NCBI RefSeq assembly: GCF_937981445.1
Contig: NZ_CALJON010000014.1
Coordinates: forward strand, 33,361-97,360
Direction of reading: 5' to 3'
DNA from: an uncultured Veillonella sp.
GTDB lineage: Bacteria > Bacillota > Negativicutes > Veillonellales > Veillonellaceae
DNA: 64,000 bases
The notes beneath the pieces were generated by a model. It worked only from the letters and a program-made list of their open reading frames with translations, had not been told where the DNA came from and did not search any database. The position numbers and the translations under genes were made by a program. Each line of letters starts with the position of its first letter. The first letter of the stretch is position 1. Below, in pieces: positions 46,374 to 55,768 of this stretch.

Positions 46374-48215
46374 ATGGCACATAAGGCAGCTGAAGCAGCA
46401 TTGGAGCGGTATTTTGGCTATTCTTCCTTTAGGCCAGCTCAAGAAGTACCAGTCGCTTCCTTGTTGGCTGGACAGGATATATTGGCCATTATGCCTACGG
46501 GCGCGGGGAAGTCTATATGTTTTCAAATTCCAGCCCTTTTGCGGCAAGGTTTGACTATAGTTTTTTCGCCGCTTATTTCACTCATGCAGGACCAAGTAGA
46601 AGGGCTAAGGCTTCAACATATTCCGGCAGCCTATATGAATAGTACCTTGGAACAAGATGAGGTAGTGGCTTTGATGCGTAGGTTGCGGGCAGGGCAGATA
46701 AAATTACTCTATTTAGCGCCAGAGCGTTTGGGGTCAGAGTATTTTCAAAACTTTCTATGTGATTTACCTATTTCTCAGGTCATTATTGATGAAGCCCATT
46801 GTGTATCGCAGTGGGGCCATGATTTTAGACCCTCCTATCAATTAATTGCTCCCTTTATTGAACGCCTGCCAAAGCGCCCCGTGATTGGTGCCTTTACAGC
46901 TAGTGCAACACAGGAAGTAGAGCGCGATATGAAGCGACTCTTAGGCCTTGAGAAGGCGCGTGTTCATATTACTGGTTTTGATCGGCCTAATTTAGCCTTT
47001 TCTGTAGTACAACCAAGTCGTAAATTACCTTATGTGCTCCAATTTGTAGAAGCACATAAAGATGAAAATGGCGTTATTTATTGTTCTACTCGCAAAGATG
47101 TGGAGAAAATTTATGGTGAGCTCATTAAACATGGCTATGAAGTGGGCTATTATCACGCAGGGCTTTCAGATGAAGTAAGAAAGTTACAGCAAGAGCGCTA
47201 TGCCTATGATAAGGTGAAAATCATGGTAGCTACTAGTGCTTTTGGTATGGGCATTGATAAGAGCAATGTACGCTATGTGCTTCACTATCAGATGCCGCGT
47301 AATATGGAGAGCTACTACCAAGAAGCAGGCCGCGCTGGGCGCGATGGGGGCCCTGCAGTTTGCGTATTACTCTATAGTGGCCGTGATGTGATGATTCACA
47401 AATATTTAATTAATGAATCCGTCCATGAGCCAGCAAGACAACGCATTGAAATGACAAAATTGCAACAGATGATTAACTATTGCTTTACTACAGAGTGTTT
47501 GCGAAAATATATGTTGAATTATTTTGGTGAACAGGTACAGTGGACGCGCTGTGATAATTGTAGTTCCTGCCAGAATAAGGGCAAGCTTCGTGATTTAACA
47601 CGCGAAGCAAAATATATATTTAAAGCTATTGTTGATACAGAAGAACGATATGGGGCGGCTATGATTGCGGACATTGTAGGTGGTAATCGTACCGATCGTA
47701 TCGTGCGCTATGGCTATGATCGATTGCCTGTATTTGGTGTATTACGCGATATGGATGATAAGGAGATTAAAGGTCTCATTCGCCAGTTTGTATCACTGGG
47801 GTATTTACATTGTGCAACAGGGAAATACCCTATTTTAAGCATAGAACCTGCTGGTGAAGCAGTGCTGGCTGGTGAAAGTAAAGTACAGGAAGTGCGTCGC
47901 CAAGTAGTTACTGTTCGCGAGGAAGCTTATCGAAATGGTAGTAAAGGGGCTCACCAGGTAGCACAGAAATGGGCACAACAACAAGGGCGTAATGGCAAGA
48001 AGAGTCTCTTTGATGTGCTTCGTGAGCATCGCAAAAAATTAAGTGAAATAAAAAATGTACCGCCATATTTAATTTTCCCTGACACGGTGCTTATAGATAT
48101 GGCGTCTATGAGACCGCGTACCTTGGCGGACTTAAGCAATATTAAAGGCGTGGGGGATGCTAAATTACAAGAATTTGGCTTGTCCTTCTTGGCTGTTATT
48201 AGCCAATATAAATAA
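46374..48215 (+). CDS. recQ: ATP-dependent DNA helicase RecQ
   Basis: The 613-residue 3'-5' helicase has Walker A MPTGAGKS, motif II DEAH with the RecQ loop HCVSQWGHDFRPSY, and motif VI QEAGRAGRDG. These are followed by the Zn-binding cysteines (CLRKYM...CDNCSSC), the winged-helix RQC region and a C-terminal HRDC domain (RPRTLADLSNIKGVGDAKL). It acts in recombination repair and fork restart. Length and domain set are complete. Confidence 0.96.
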   Translation: MAHKAAEAALERYFGYSSFRPAQEVPVASLLAGQDILAIMPTGAGKSICFQIPALLRQGLTIVFSPLISLMQDQVEGLRLQHIPAAYMNSTLEQDEVVALMRRLRAGQIKLLYLAPERLGSEYFQNFLCDLPISQVIIDEAHCVSQWGHDFRPSYQLIAPFIERLPKRPVIGAFTASATQEVERDMKRLLGLEKARVHITGFDRPNLAFSVVQPSRKLPYVLQFVEAHKDENGVIYCSTRKDVEKIYGELIKHGYEVGYYHAGLSDEVRKLQQERYAYDKVKIMVATSAFGMGIDKSNVRYVLHYQMPRNMESYYQEAGRAGRDGGPAVCVLLYSGRDVMIHKYLINESVHEPARQRIEMTKLQQMINYCFTTECLRKYMLNYFGEQVQWTRCDNCSSCQNKGKLRDLTREAKYIFKAIVDTEERYGAAMIADIVGGNRTDRIVRYGYDRLPVFGVLRDMDDKEIKGLIRQFVSLGYLHCATGKYPILSIEPAGEAVLAGESKVQEVRRQVVTVREEAYRNGSKGAHQVAQKWAQQQGRNGKKSLFDVLREHRKKLSEIKNVPPYLIFPDTVLIDMASMRPRTLADLSNIKGVGDAKLQEFGLSFLAVISQYK

Positions 48216-48245
48216 GCAAAGACTATAATAATTTAGACCTAATAG

Positions 48246-48267
48246 AGTCGGAAACATACTATATAAT
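48246..48267 (+). promoter_or_regulatory. Candidate thyA promoter element with AGTCGGAAACAT motif
   Basis: A perfect TATAAT (48262-48267) lies just downstream of AGTCGGAAACAT (48246-48257). The same 12-mer occurs at 38463-38474 between the divergent LysR and nifJ genes. No good -35 box is visible. Confidence 0.4.
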
Positions 48268-48284
48268 GACAAAGGAGAACGGAT

Positions 48285-49076
48285 ATGAGTCGTGCGGACA
48301 CACAGTATTTAGATATTATTGAACGCATTTTAAAAGATGGATACTATGCGAATAATCGCACTGGTATTCCTACATACAAATTGCCCCATCAAGTTATGCA
48401 ATTTGATTTAGCTGAAGAATTCCCTATTTTAACAACAAAATTTGTGGCCTTTAAAACTGCATTAAAGGAATTGCTTTGGATTTGGCAAAAACAGAGTAAT
48501 GATGTCAAAGAATTGCAAAATATGGGCGTTCATGTGTGGGATGAGTGGATGCGCGATGATGGCACTATTGGTAAGGCCTATGGCTATCAATTGGCCAAAT
48601 ATAAACAAGTGGATAATTTACTGCGCATGATTAAGGACGATCCGCAGAGTCGCCGTATGATTGTAACACTTTGGAATATTGAGGATTTACCAGATATGGC
48701 ATTGCAACCTTGTGCATATGAGACTCTTTGGGATGTATCTGGGGACCGCCTTAATGGCATGCTCGTACAGCGCAGTGGTGACATGGGCTTAGGTGTACCA
48801 TTTAATATGACTCAATATGCTACTTTGCTTTGCTTAATAGCTCAAGTAAGCGGTCTTAAACCAGGTCGTTTTACTCATATTATTAATAATGCTCATATTT
48901 ATGAAAATCATGTAGAGGCCCTTAAAACACAATTAGCTCGCCGAGATCAAGCCTTGGGTGCGCCTACATTGTGGCTTAATCCTGAAGTAAAGGATTTTTA
49001 TGCCTTTACGCCTGAGGATGCTAGATTAGAAGGGTATGAACATTTAGGCAAATTGCCTATGGATGTAGCAGTATAA
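48285..49076 (+). CDS. thyA: Thymidylate synthase
   Basis: ThyA methylates dUMP to dTMP using methylene-THF. The 263-residue protein has the N-terminal phosphate-site segment [22 protein letters not shown], the catalytic Cys in [23 protein letters not shown] and the C-terminal [13 protein letters not shown]. Several normally fixed residues differ: Ala follows the catalytic Cys where His is usual, RSGD replaces RSCD/RSAD, and NNAHIY replaces the common GDTHLY. AAAGGAG precedes the start. folA follows after 28 bases, the normal functional pair. Confidence 0.94.
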   Translation: MSRADTQYLDIIERILKDGYYANNRTGIPTYKLPHQVMQFDLAEEFPILTTKFVAFKTALKELLWIWQKQSNDVKELQNMGVHVWDEWMRDDGTIGKAYGYQLAKYKQVDNLLRMIKDDPQSRRMIVTLWNIEDLPDMALQPCAYETLWDVSGDRLNGMLVQRSGDMGLGVPFNMTQYATLLCLIAQVSGLKPGRFTHIINNAHIYENHVEALKTQLARRDQALGAPTLWLNPEVKDFYAFTPEDARLEGYEHLGKLPMDVAV

Positions 49077-49104
49077 AATGTAGCGTGTGGTATGGAGGTG
49101 TCTT

Positions 49105-49593
49105 ATGTTAGCGATGATTGTAGCACGGGCCAGTAATGGTGTTATTGGGAAAGATAACAAGTTGATTTGGCATATTTCAAAAGATTTACAGCATTTTAAA
49201 TTACTGACTTCGGGGCATGTTATTATCATGGGACGTAAGACGCTGGATTCACTGCCATTTTTACTGCCAAAGCGCGAACATTGGGTGATTACAAGGCAAG
49301 AAGATTATGTGCCACCTTATGAAGGGGTGCGTGTATTTCACAGTCCTGAGGAGGCCGTGGCAGAAGCTAATAAGCTAAATGATATGGTGTTCTGCATTGG
49401 TGGCGCTGAAATATATAAAAGCCTCATGCCTTATGCCGATCGCCTGTATGTAACTGAAATTTACAAAGAGTATGATGGGGATGCGTTGTTCCCACCTATT
49501 AGGGCGGATGAATTTATGGAATCGGTGCGCATGACGGGGTCAGATGAGACTGATGAAGTGCCATTTGATTTTGTTATTTATAGCCGTATATAA
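49105..49593 (+). CDS. folA: Dihydrofolate reductase
   Basis: FolA regenerates tetrahydrofolate oxidised by ThyA. The 162-residue protein has MIVARASNGVIGKDNKLIWHISKDLQHFK, given here as the segments GVIGKDNKLIW and DLQHFK, then IIMGRKTLDSLP, WVITR and IGGAEIYK. I chose ATG 49105, six bases after GGAGG, over GTG 49087. It lies directly behind thyA and before tex. Confidence 0.95.
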   Translation: MLAMIVARASNGVIGKDNKLIWHISKDLQHFKLLTSGHVIIMGRKTLDSLPFLLPKREHWVITRQEDYVPPYEGVRVFHSPEEAVAEANKLNDMVFCIGGAEIYKSLMPYADRLYVTEIYKEYDGDALFPPIRADEFMESVRMTGSDETDEVPFDFVIYSRI

Positions 49594-49624
49594 AATACGA
49601 TGAATATGTTGGAGGAAGTAGTAC

Positions 49625-52126
49625 ATGTTAGAAAAAATGGCTCACCATATTGCTGGTGAACTTGGTGTTAAAGATTGGCAAGTAAAAGTCGCTGTAGAGC
49701 TTATGGATGAAGGGAATACAGTGCCTTTTATTGCGCGCTATCGAAAAGAGAAAACTGGCGAATTAAAAGATGAACAATTACGTGAAATTGAAGAACGCAT
49801 TAAATATTTGCGCAATTTAGAAAGTCGCCGTGAGGAAATTATTCGATCCATTACAGAGCAGGAAAAAATGACGCCAGAACTTGAGGCATCATTGCAAAGT
49901 GCTATGAAACTTCAAGAATTAGAAGATTTATATTTGCCATACCGACCTAAAAAACGAACTCGCGCGTCTATTGCTCGTGAAGCAGGCCTAGAGCCATTAG
50001 CCGATTTGTTGTGGAAAACAGGCAGTGATACTAAGGCCACTGCTGAGGAATTAGGGGCACCATTTATTACGGACGAAGTGGCTACTACAGAAGCTGCATT
50101 ACAGGGCGCTATGGATATTTTAGCAGAAGATGTAAGTGATCGTGCTGACTTCCGTGCTTATCTTCGTGATGCTATGTGGAAAAAGGATACCATCGCAGCG
50201 GTTCTTACCGGTGATGATGAAGAGGTAAAAAAAGGGTTCTTGCAGTATGCTGAATACGAAGAACCGATTCATCAAATGCCATCACATCGTATTTTAGCCA
50301 TTAATCGTGGCGAAAAGTTGGGGGCATTAAAGGTAAGTCTTAATGCTAGCGATGACACGTATGTAGCCTATATGTTGAGTAAAATCCCTAATGATGGTGC
50401 GCCTGCCTTAGCTTCATATCGCGAAGCAGCTGTAGCTGATGCGTATAAGCGGCTTATTTTCCCGGCTTTAGAACGTGAAATTCGCAAGACCTTAACTGAG
50501 GCTGCTGATGAACAAGCTATTAAGGTATTTGGTACCAATCTTCGCAATCTATTGTTACAACCACCACTTGCTGGTCATGTAATTATGGGACTTGATCCAG
50601 GCTATCGTATGGGTTGTAAAATGGCCATCATTGATGCCCAAGGGAATGTATTAGATCAAGGGATTTACCACTTAACATCTGGCGAACGTGGCGTGGAAGC
50701 GGCTAAGAAAGACATGCCTGCTAAAATTCGCAAGTGGAAGGTGACGCTCATTTCCATTGGCAATGGTACAGCCTCTTATGAAACGGAGCAGTTCGTATCC
50801 AATCTGATTGAAGCTGAGCAATTGGATTGCCACTATATTATTACTAATGAAGCAGGGGCATCCGTGTACTCTGCGTCTAAATTGGCTATTGAAGAATTGC
50901 CTGATCTAGATGTATCTATCCGTGGTGCTGTGTCCATTGCACGACGTGTACAGGATCCATTGGCAGAAGCTGTAAAAATCGATCCTAAATCAATTGGTGT
51001 AGGTCAATATCAACATGATGTAAACCAAAAACAGTTGACGGCTACCTTAGACCAAGTTGTAGAAACCGTTGTAAACCACGTAGGGGTTGAGTTAAATACG
51101 GCATCTCCAGCTATTTTGCAACATGTGGCAGGGATTAGCAGTGCCGTGGCAAATAATATTGTAGACTATCGTAAAGATGTGGGCACATTTAGTTCTCGTA
51201 AGGAATTATTGAAAGTAAAACGCTTGGGGCCCGCTGCATTTACCCAATGTGCAGGTTTCTTGCGTATCAAAGACAGTGTGAATCCATTAGATAATACGCC
51301 GGTCCATCCTGAATCGTATAAATTAGCTGAGGCCATTATTAACAAATTAGGTTTTCAGCTAGCCCAGTTGACTGATAAGGAGGTTCATGCTGATTTATTG
51401 GCTAAATTAGAGTCTGTACAAGCGGACAGTTTAGCTGCAGAGCTTGATGCGGGGGTTCCAACAGTGCGCGATATTTTAGAAGCGTTGGCTAAGCCAGGTC
51501 GCGATCCTCGTGAAGATTTACCAGCTCCAATGACTCGTAAGCATATTATGAGCCTTGAAGATGTAAAAGTGGGTACGGTTGTAAAAGGCACGGTTCACAA
51601 TGTAGTAGACTTTGGTGCCTTTGTGGACTTTGGTCTTAAAGTAAATGGTTTATTACATCGCAGTGAATTCTGCCGCCGCAATGAACATCCTTCTGATGTA
51701 TTAGCTGTAGGTGATATTATTGAAGCTGAAATTATCTCTGTAGAGCCGGAGCGCAATCGTATCGGCTTATCTATGAAGGCCCTTAGAGATAAGGAAAAAG
51801 AGGCTCGAGGCGAAGCGCGTGACTCTCAAGAGAACGCACGCAGTACAAAAGGCTGGCACCGTCGAGAACAAGATGATAACCAAGGTAGACGCGGTCAACA
51901 TAATCGAAGTGGCCGAGGTGCCCAAGCTAGTGATGGTCGCCGCAGCGATTATGGTGCTTCACAAAGTGGTAATCAAGAAGGGCGGAACAGTGGAGCTGGC
52001 CAAAATCGTGGTACAGCTCAAGGGCGCAATGGAAATCGCAATCAGCGCAACAATCATAATAAGCGCCGCGAACCAGCTCCTTTTGTGAATAATAACATTA
52101 CCATTACCTATAGTAAGAAAAAATAA
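49625..52126 (+). CDS. tex: Tex-family S1 RNA-binding transcription accessory protein with long basic tail
   Basis: The 833-residue protein matches Tex: an N-terminal helical domain (YRKEKTGELKDEQLREI), a YqgF-like RNase H fold (IMGLDPGYRMGCK), helix-hairpin-helix motifs (ASPAILQHVAGISSAVANNI, split as ASPAILQHVAGIS) and a C-terminal S1 domain (VGTVVKGTVHNVVDFGAFVDF). After S1, about 100 residues form a low-complexity tail rich in Arg, Gly, Asn and Gln, which most Tex proteins lack. Tex binds nucleic acids and RNA polymerase. GGAGG precedes ATG 49625. Confidence 0.94.
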   Translation: MLEKMAHHIAGELGVKDWQVKVAVELMDEGNTVPFIARYRKEKTGELKDEQLREIEERIKYLRNLESRREEIIRSITEQEKMTPELEASLQSAMKLQELEDLYLPYRPKKRTRASIAREAGLEPLADLLWKTGSDTKATAEELGAPFITDEVATTEAALQGAMDILAEDVSDRADFRAYLRDAMWKKDTIAAVLTGDDEEVKKGFLQYAEYEEPIHQMPSHRILAINRGEKLGALKVSLNASDDTYVAYMLSKIPNDGAPALASYREAAVADAYKRLIFPALEREIRKTLTEAADEQAIKVFGTNLRNLLLQPPLAGHVIMGLDPGYRMGCKMAIIDAQGNVLDQGIYHLTSGERGVEAAKKDMPAKIRKWKVTLISIGNGTASYETEQFVSNLIEAEQLDCHYIITNEAGASVYSASKLAIEELPDLDVSIRGAVSIARRVQDPLAEAVKIDPKSIGVGQYQHDVNQKQLTATLDQVVETVVNHVGVELNTASPAILQHVAGISSAVANNIVDYRKDVGTFSSRKELLKVKRLGPAAFTQCAGFLRIKDSVNPLDNTPVHPESYKLAEAIINKLGFQLAQLTDKEVHADLLAKLESVQADSLAAELDAGVPTVRDILEALAKPGRDPREDLPAPMTRKHIMSLEDVKVGTVVKGTVHNVVDFGAFVDFGLKVNGLLHRSEFCRRNEHPSDVLAVGDIIEAEIISVEPERNRIGLSMKALRDKEKEARGEARDSQENARSTKGWHRREQDDNQGRRGQHNRSGRGAQASDGRRSDYGASQSGNQEGRNSGAGQNRGTAQGRNGNRNQRNNHNKRREPAPFVNNNITITYSKKK

Positions 52127-52158
52127 AGAAATACACAGTAATGTGTTAGTAAGTAGTC

Positions 52159-52192
52159 ATAGCCAAGCAAGAAATACTTCTTGTTTGGCTAT
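52159..52192 (+). terminator. Hairpin between tex and the DEAD-box gene
   Basis: ATAGCCAAGCAAGAA pairs with TTCTTGTTTGGCTAT around ATAC. There is no T-run behind it, so termination may be partial. Confidence 0.6.
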
Positions 52193-52301
52193 TATGCTGT
52201 TTCTGTGTTATAATAATTAATACGTCAATTTAGATATAATCAATTTTGATTAAGTATATAGATAATAAAATGTTTTAAAATAAGGAGGACTTATACAGTT
52301 C

Positions 52302-53879
52302 ATGCTTGAAAAATTTGAAGAATTACAGATTAGTGAACCCATATTGCGTGCGTTAAATGATATGGGCTTTGAAGAACCTACGCCAATTCAACAGGAAGCA
52401 ATCCCTGTAGCTATGAGTGGTCTCGATATGATTGGGCAGGCTCAAACCGGTACTGGAAAAACGGCCGCTTTTGGTATTCCTGCGTTAGAGCAAGTGGATG
52501 AGAATCTTCGTGCTGTACAGGTGCTTATTTTGTCACCTACACGTGAGCTTGCTATTCAGGTAGCAGAAGAGCTTAACAAAATGGCACAACATACTCATAT
52601 TCAGGCCCTTCCTATTTATGGTGGTCAGGATATTCAACGCCAATTCCGTAGTCTTCGCAAAAATCCTCAAATTATCGTAGCTACACCAGGTCGCTTAATG
52701 GACCATATGGAGCGCGGTTCTGTAAGCTTTGATAAGGTGCGTGTTGTCGTACTTGATGAAGCTGATGAAATGCTTAACATGGGCTTTGTAGATGATATTA
52801 ATAAAATTTTGAGTGCCGTACCAGAAGCACGTCAAACTTTATTATTCTCTGCCACTATGCCACCAGCTATTCAAGCTTTGGCAGAAAATTATTTAAAAGA
52901 GCCACGTCTTATTCGCATGAAACCAACACAAGTAACTATGGACTTAATCGAGCAGTACTACATTGAAGTACAGGATCGTCAAAAGTTCGATTTACTTTGC
53001 CGTTTATTAGATATGCAAGCACCAGAACTTGCTATCGTATTTGGTCGCACTAAGCGCCGCGTTGATGAAGTGACAGAAGGTCTTAAAAAACGTGGTTACA
53101 TGGCAGAAGGCATTCATGGTGATTTATCACAACAAAAACGAGATAGCGTAATTCGTCAATTCCGTGAAGGCACTATTGATATTTTAGTGGCTACTGATGT
53201 GGCAGCTCGTGGTCTTGATATTAGTGGTGTAACTCATGTATATAACTATGATTTGCCACAGGACCCTGAAAGTTATGTTCACCGTGTAGGTCGTACTGGT
53301 CGTGCTGGTAAAGCAGGTATGGCCAATACCTTTGTCATTCCTCGTGAAATGGAACATTTTCATGCTATTGAGCGTTTAACTAAGCGTAAGATTGCACGCC
53401 GCCGTGCCCCTTCTTTAGGTGAAGTACTTGAAGGCCAACAAAAATTAGCTGTACAAAGCTTAATCCACATGGTGGAAGATACAGAAAACCTTAAAGAATA
53501 TCGTGCTAGTGCAGAAGAATTATTAGCTGATATAGACTCTGTAAGTTTAGTGGCAGCAGCTATTAAATTACTTACTAAAGAGCCAGATACGACGCCTGTA
53601 AAAATTACTGAAGAGGCACCGCTTCGCGTACGTAAGAAACGCACCTTTGGTAAAGATGGTCGCCGCCGTGATGGTCAACGCAACAATCGCTTTAACCGTC
53701 GCAGTGATTCCCGTAAAGGTGAAGGCCGTAGCTCTCGCTCTTATGATGATCGCCGTAATTCTGGCGAAGGCCGTGGCCGCGATAATCGCAAAGGCAATGG
53801 CTATAATCGCAAGAATAATGAGTCCAATAAGAACCGCAACAATCAAAGCGGAGCATTTAAACCATATTTTAAAGACTAA
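52302..53879 (+). CDS. cshA: DEAD-box ATP-dependent RNA helicase
   Basis: This 525-residue helicase has the Q motif ([14 protein letters not shown]), motif [13 protein letters not shown] in [23 protein letters not shown] and [13 protein letters not shown]. Its C-terminal extension of about 80 residues is very rich in Arg, Gly and Asn ([14 protein letters not shown] and similar). It resembles CshA/DeaD, which act in RNA turnover and ribosome assembly at low temperature. The symbol is by resemblance only. AAGGAGG precedes the start. A terminator follows. Confidence 0.92.
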   Translation: MLEKFEELQISEPILRALNDMGFEEPTPIQQEAIPVAMSGLDMIGQAQTGTGKTAAFGIPALEQVDENLRAVQVLILSPTRELAIQVAEELNKMAQHTHIQALPIYGGQDIQRQFRSLRKNPQIIVATPGRLMDHMERGSVSFDKVRVVVLDEADEMLNMGFVDDINKILSAVPEARQTLLFSATMPPAIQALAENYLKEPRLIRMKPTQVTMDLIEQYYIEVQDRQKFDLLCRLLDMQAPELAIVFGRTKRRVDEVTEGLKKRGYMAEGIHGDLSQQKRDSVIRQFREGTIDILVATDVAARGLDISGVTHVYNYDLPQDPESYVHRVGRTGRAGKAGMANTFVIPREMEHFHAIERLTKRKIARRRAPSLGEVLEGQQKLAVQSLIHMVEDTENLKEYRASAEELLADIDSVSLVAAAIKLLTKEPDTTPVKITEEAPLRVRKKRTFGKDGRRRDGQRNNRFNRRSDSRKGEGRSSRSYDDRRNSGEGRGRDNRKGNGYNRKNNESNKNRNNQSGAFKPYFKD

Positions 53880-53956
53880 TTAGAGTTGGCTTACGTGTTA
53901 AGTAAAGATGAATACTGATTTCTACCTCCTATACAATATGTAGGTGGAAAATTAAT

Positions 53957-53990
53957 AAGACCCGCAAAATATAGCTTGTTTTGCGGGCTT
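53957..53990 (+). terminator. Terminator behind the DEAD-box helicase gene
   Basis: CCCGCAAAA (53961-53969) pairs with TTTTGCGGG (53979-53987); CTTAATCTT follows, a short T-rich tail. Confidence 0.8.
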
Positions 53991-53994
53991 AATC

Positions 53995-54040
53995 TTGCAA
54001 AAATAGCATAATTTTGCTATAATTATTTAATAATAATTAT
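53995..54040 (+). promoter_or_regulatory. perR promoter overlapped by a Fur/PerR-type box
   Basis: TTGCAA (53995-54000) and a perfect TATAAT (54018-54023) are 17 bases apart. A perfect 9-4-9 inverted repeat, ATAATTATT (54019-54027) with AATAATTAT (54032-54040), covers the -10 box. Its sequence resembles PerR/Fur boxes and suggests autorepression. Confidence 0.75.
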
Positions 54041-54120
54041 TCTTCATTGAGGATATTTATTATACAATTTGTACTGAGTAGTGCGTATTTATTTAAATCC
54101 GAGTGGAGAGGTTGATTCAT

Positions 54121-54540
54121 ATGGATATTGCTCAAAAATTACGTTCTGAAGGCTTTAAAGTAACGCCTCAACGAATTGCGATTTACCAAGTGCTATATGG
54201 GCAAAATGAGCATCCAACAGCGGAAATGATTTATCAAAGTTTGCGCAACGAGCATCCAACCATGAGTTTAGCCACTGTGTATAAGACCATGGAAATTTTT
54301 GAAAAAATTGGCCTTGTGAAGGTGCTAGATATTGGCGACGAATGCAGTCGTTATGATTGGGACACCCATAATCATCCACATTTGCGTTGTACTGTGTGCA
54401 ATCGTGTGGACGATTTAGATGGCATGGATATGGAAGATATATTCCATGATGTAGAGGAATTAAGTCGTTACAAAGTAACAGGACAACAAATTACATTTGA
54501 AGGCGTTTGCCCAGAATGTCAACGTAAAGGTCTTCATTAA
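54121..54540 (+). CDS. perR: Fur-family regulator, PerR type
   Basis: The 139-residue protein has a winged helix (GFKVTPQRIAIYQVL, MSLATVYKTMEIFEKIGLV given as SLATVYKTMEIF), a metal-binding segment (DTHNHPHLRC) and two CxxC pairs (CTVC, CPEC) for structural zinc. The motif SRYD has Asp where Fur proteins usually have Glu; in Bacillus this residue (Asp85) distinguishes peroxide-sensing PerR, so PerR is preferred. I chose ATG 54121 after GGAGAGG instead of GTG 54103. The box over its own promoter implies autoregulation. Confidence 0.88.
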   Translation: MDIAQKLRSEGFKVTPQRIAIYQVLYGQNEHPTAEMIYQSLRNEHPTMSLATVYKTMEIFEKIGLVKVLDIGDECSRYDWDTHNHPHLRCTVCNRVDDLDGMDMEDIFHDVEELSRYKVTGQQITFEGVCPECQRKGLH

Positions 54541-54569
54541 TAGACCGTGTTTACACATTGTATATAAAG

Positions 54570-54637
54570 AAAGAGCCGCAGGGATTGCAGGTCATATTTT
54601 ATGGTATGAAAAGCAGTCCAAAGGCTCTTTTTTTGTT
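54570..54637 (+). terminator. Composite terminator behind perR
   Basis: AAAGAGCC pairs with GGCTCTTT around a long interior that folds again (GG, TTGC and TCATA with TATGA, GCA and CC). TTTTTT follows. Confidence 0.8.
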
Positions 54638-54916
54638 ATACTAGTAGGAGAGCGTTCACTGTGTTGGCTTAGCTTATTAGGGCGTATACGAAATGATTCG
54701 TTCAGCCTGGTGGCAGGTAGCAGTAGCTTGGTCCTTTGGTAGGGCTCAAAAGAGAGTGGCTTAGCTCATTTGAAAGTATAGGGTGAGATAAAAATCGCCA
54801 AGAAGTGCTGAACTAATGAAGCTGGCTTTGATTTAATCAAAATAAAATTTTTAGTATGTAGTGTTATAACGTGTATATAAGATATCATATCGTGAGTTTT
54901 AATAAAGGAGTATAAG
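54638..54916. other. Gene-free stretch before nfo
   Basis: About 280 bases with no frame of note and no strong hairpin. It presumably carries the nfo-sbcD-sbcC promoter, which I cannot place securely. The composition is less AT-rich than other spacers, so a decayed gene is possible. Confidence 0.4.
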
Positions 54917-55750
54917 ATGTTAACAATTGGTTGTCATTTATCAATTAGCAAGGGCTATTTGCATATGGGGCAGGAGGCGCTGAGTTTAGGGGCTAATACA
55001 TTTCAATATTTTACCCGTAATCCAAGAGGCGGCAAGGCGCGCACATTTGACGAAGCCGATATGAAAGCATTAGAAGCATTTATAGGGGCGCATAGATTTG
55101 GTAAAATATTGGGCCATGCGCCGTATACTATGAACACATGCGCTGCAGACCCAGGTCTTCGTGGTTTTGCTAAGAATATGATGCGCGAAGATTTAGAGCG
55201 CTTAGAGTACTTGCCCGGTCATTTATATAATTTTCATCCTGGTAGCCATGTAAAACAAGGTGTTGACCAAGGAATTGAATATATTGTAGAAGCTTTGAAT
55301 GATACTTTATTTGAAGGCATGAAAACAACCGTACTTCTTGAAATCATGGCAGGTAAAGGAACCGAAGTAGGACGCACCTTTGAGGAGATTGCCCGCATTA
55401 TTGATGGGGTAAAGCTTAAAGAGTACATGGGCGTATGTTTAGATACTTGTCATATTCACGAAGGCGGCTATGATGTAATAGACAATTTAGATGAAGTCGT
55501 GGCAGAGTTTGACCGTATTATTGGACTTGATAGATTGCATGCCATTCATTTAAATGATTCTAAAAATCCGCGCGGTGCGCATAAAGACCGTCATGAAAAG
55601 ATAGGGGAAGGCCATATTGGGCTTGATGCTATTGGCCGTATTATTAATCATCCTGGATTTAGAGAGCTGCCATTTTATTTAGAAACACCGAATGAATTAG
55701 ATGGTTACGCCAAGGAAATTGCCTTGCTTCGCAGTATGTATAAGGAGTAG
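54917..55750 (+). CDS. nfo: Deoxyribonuclease IV (AP endonuclease)
   Basis: The 277-residue TIM-barrel enzyme cleaves DNA at abasic sites in base excision repair. Zn-ligand segments are visible: [30 protein letters not shown]-like [22 protein letters not shown] and HLNDSK...[16 protein letters not shown] (two segments). Length is typical. AAAGGAG precedes ATG 54917. sbcD follows after 18 bases, making a repair gene cluster. Confidence 0.95.
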   Translation: MLTIGCHLSISKGYLHMGQEALSLGANTFQYFTRNPRGGKARTFDEADMKALEAFIGAHRFGKILGHAPYTMNTCAADPGLRGFAKNMMREDLERLEYLPGHLYNFHPGSHVKQGVDQGIEYIVEALNDTLFEGMKTTVLLEIMAGKGTEVGRTFEEIARIIDGVKLKEYMGVCLDTCHIHEGGYDVIDNLDEVVAEFDRIIGLDRLHAIHLNDSKNPRGAHKDRHEKIGEGHIGLDAIGRIINHPGFRELPFYLETPNELDGYAKEIALLRSMYKE

Positions 55751-55768
55751 ATTGTAAAAGGAGTTTGT

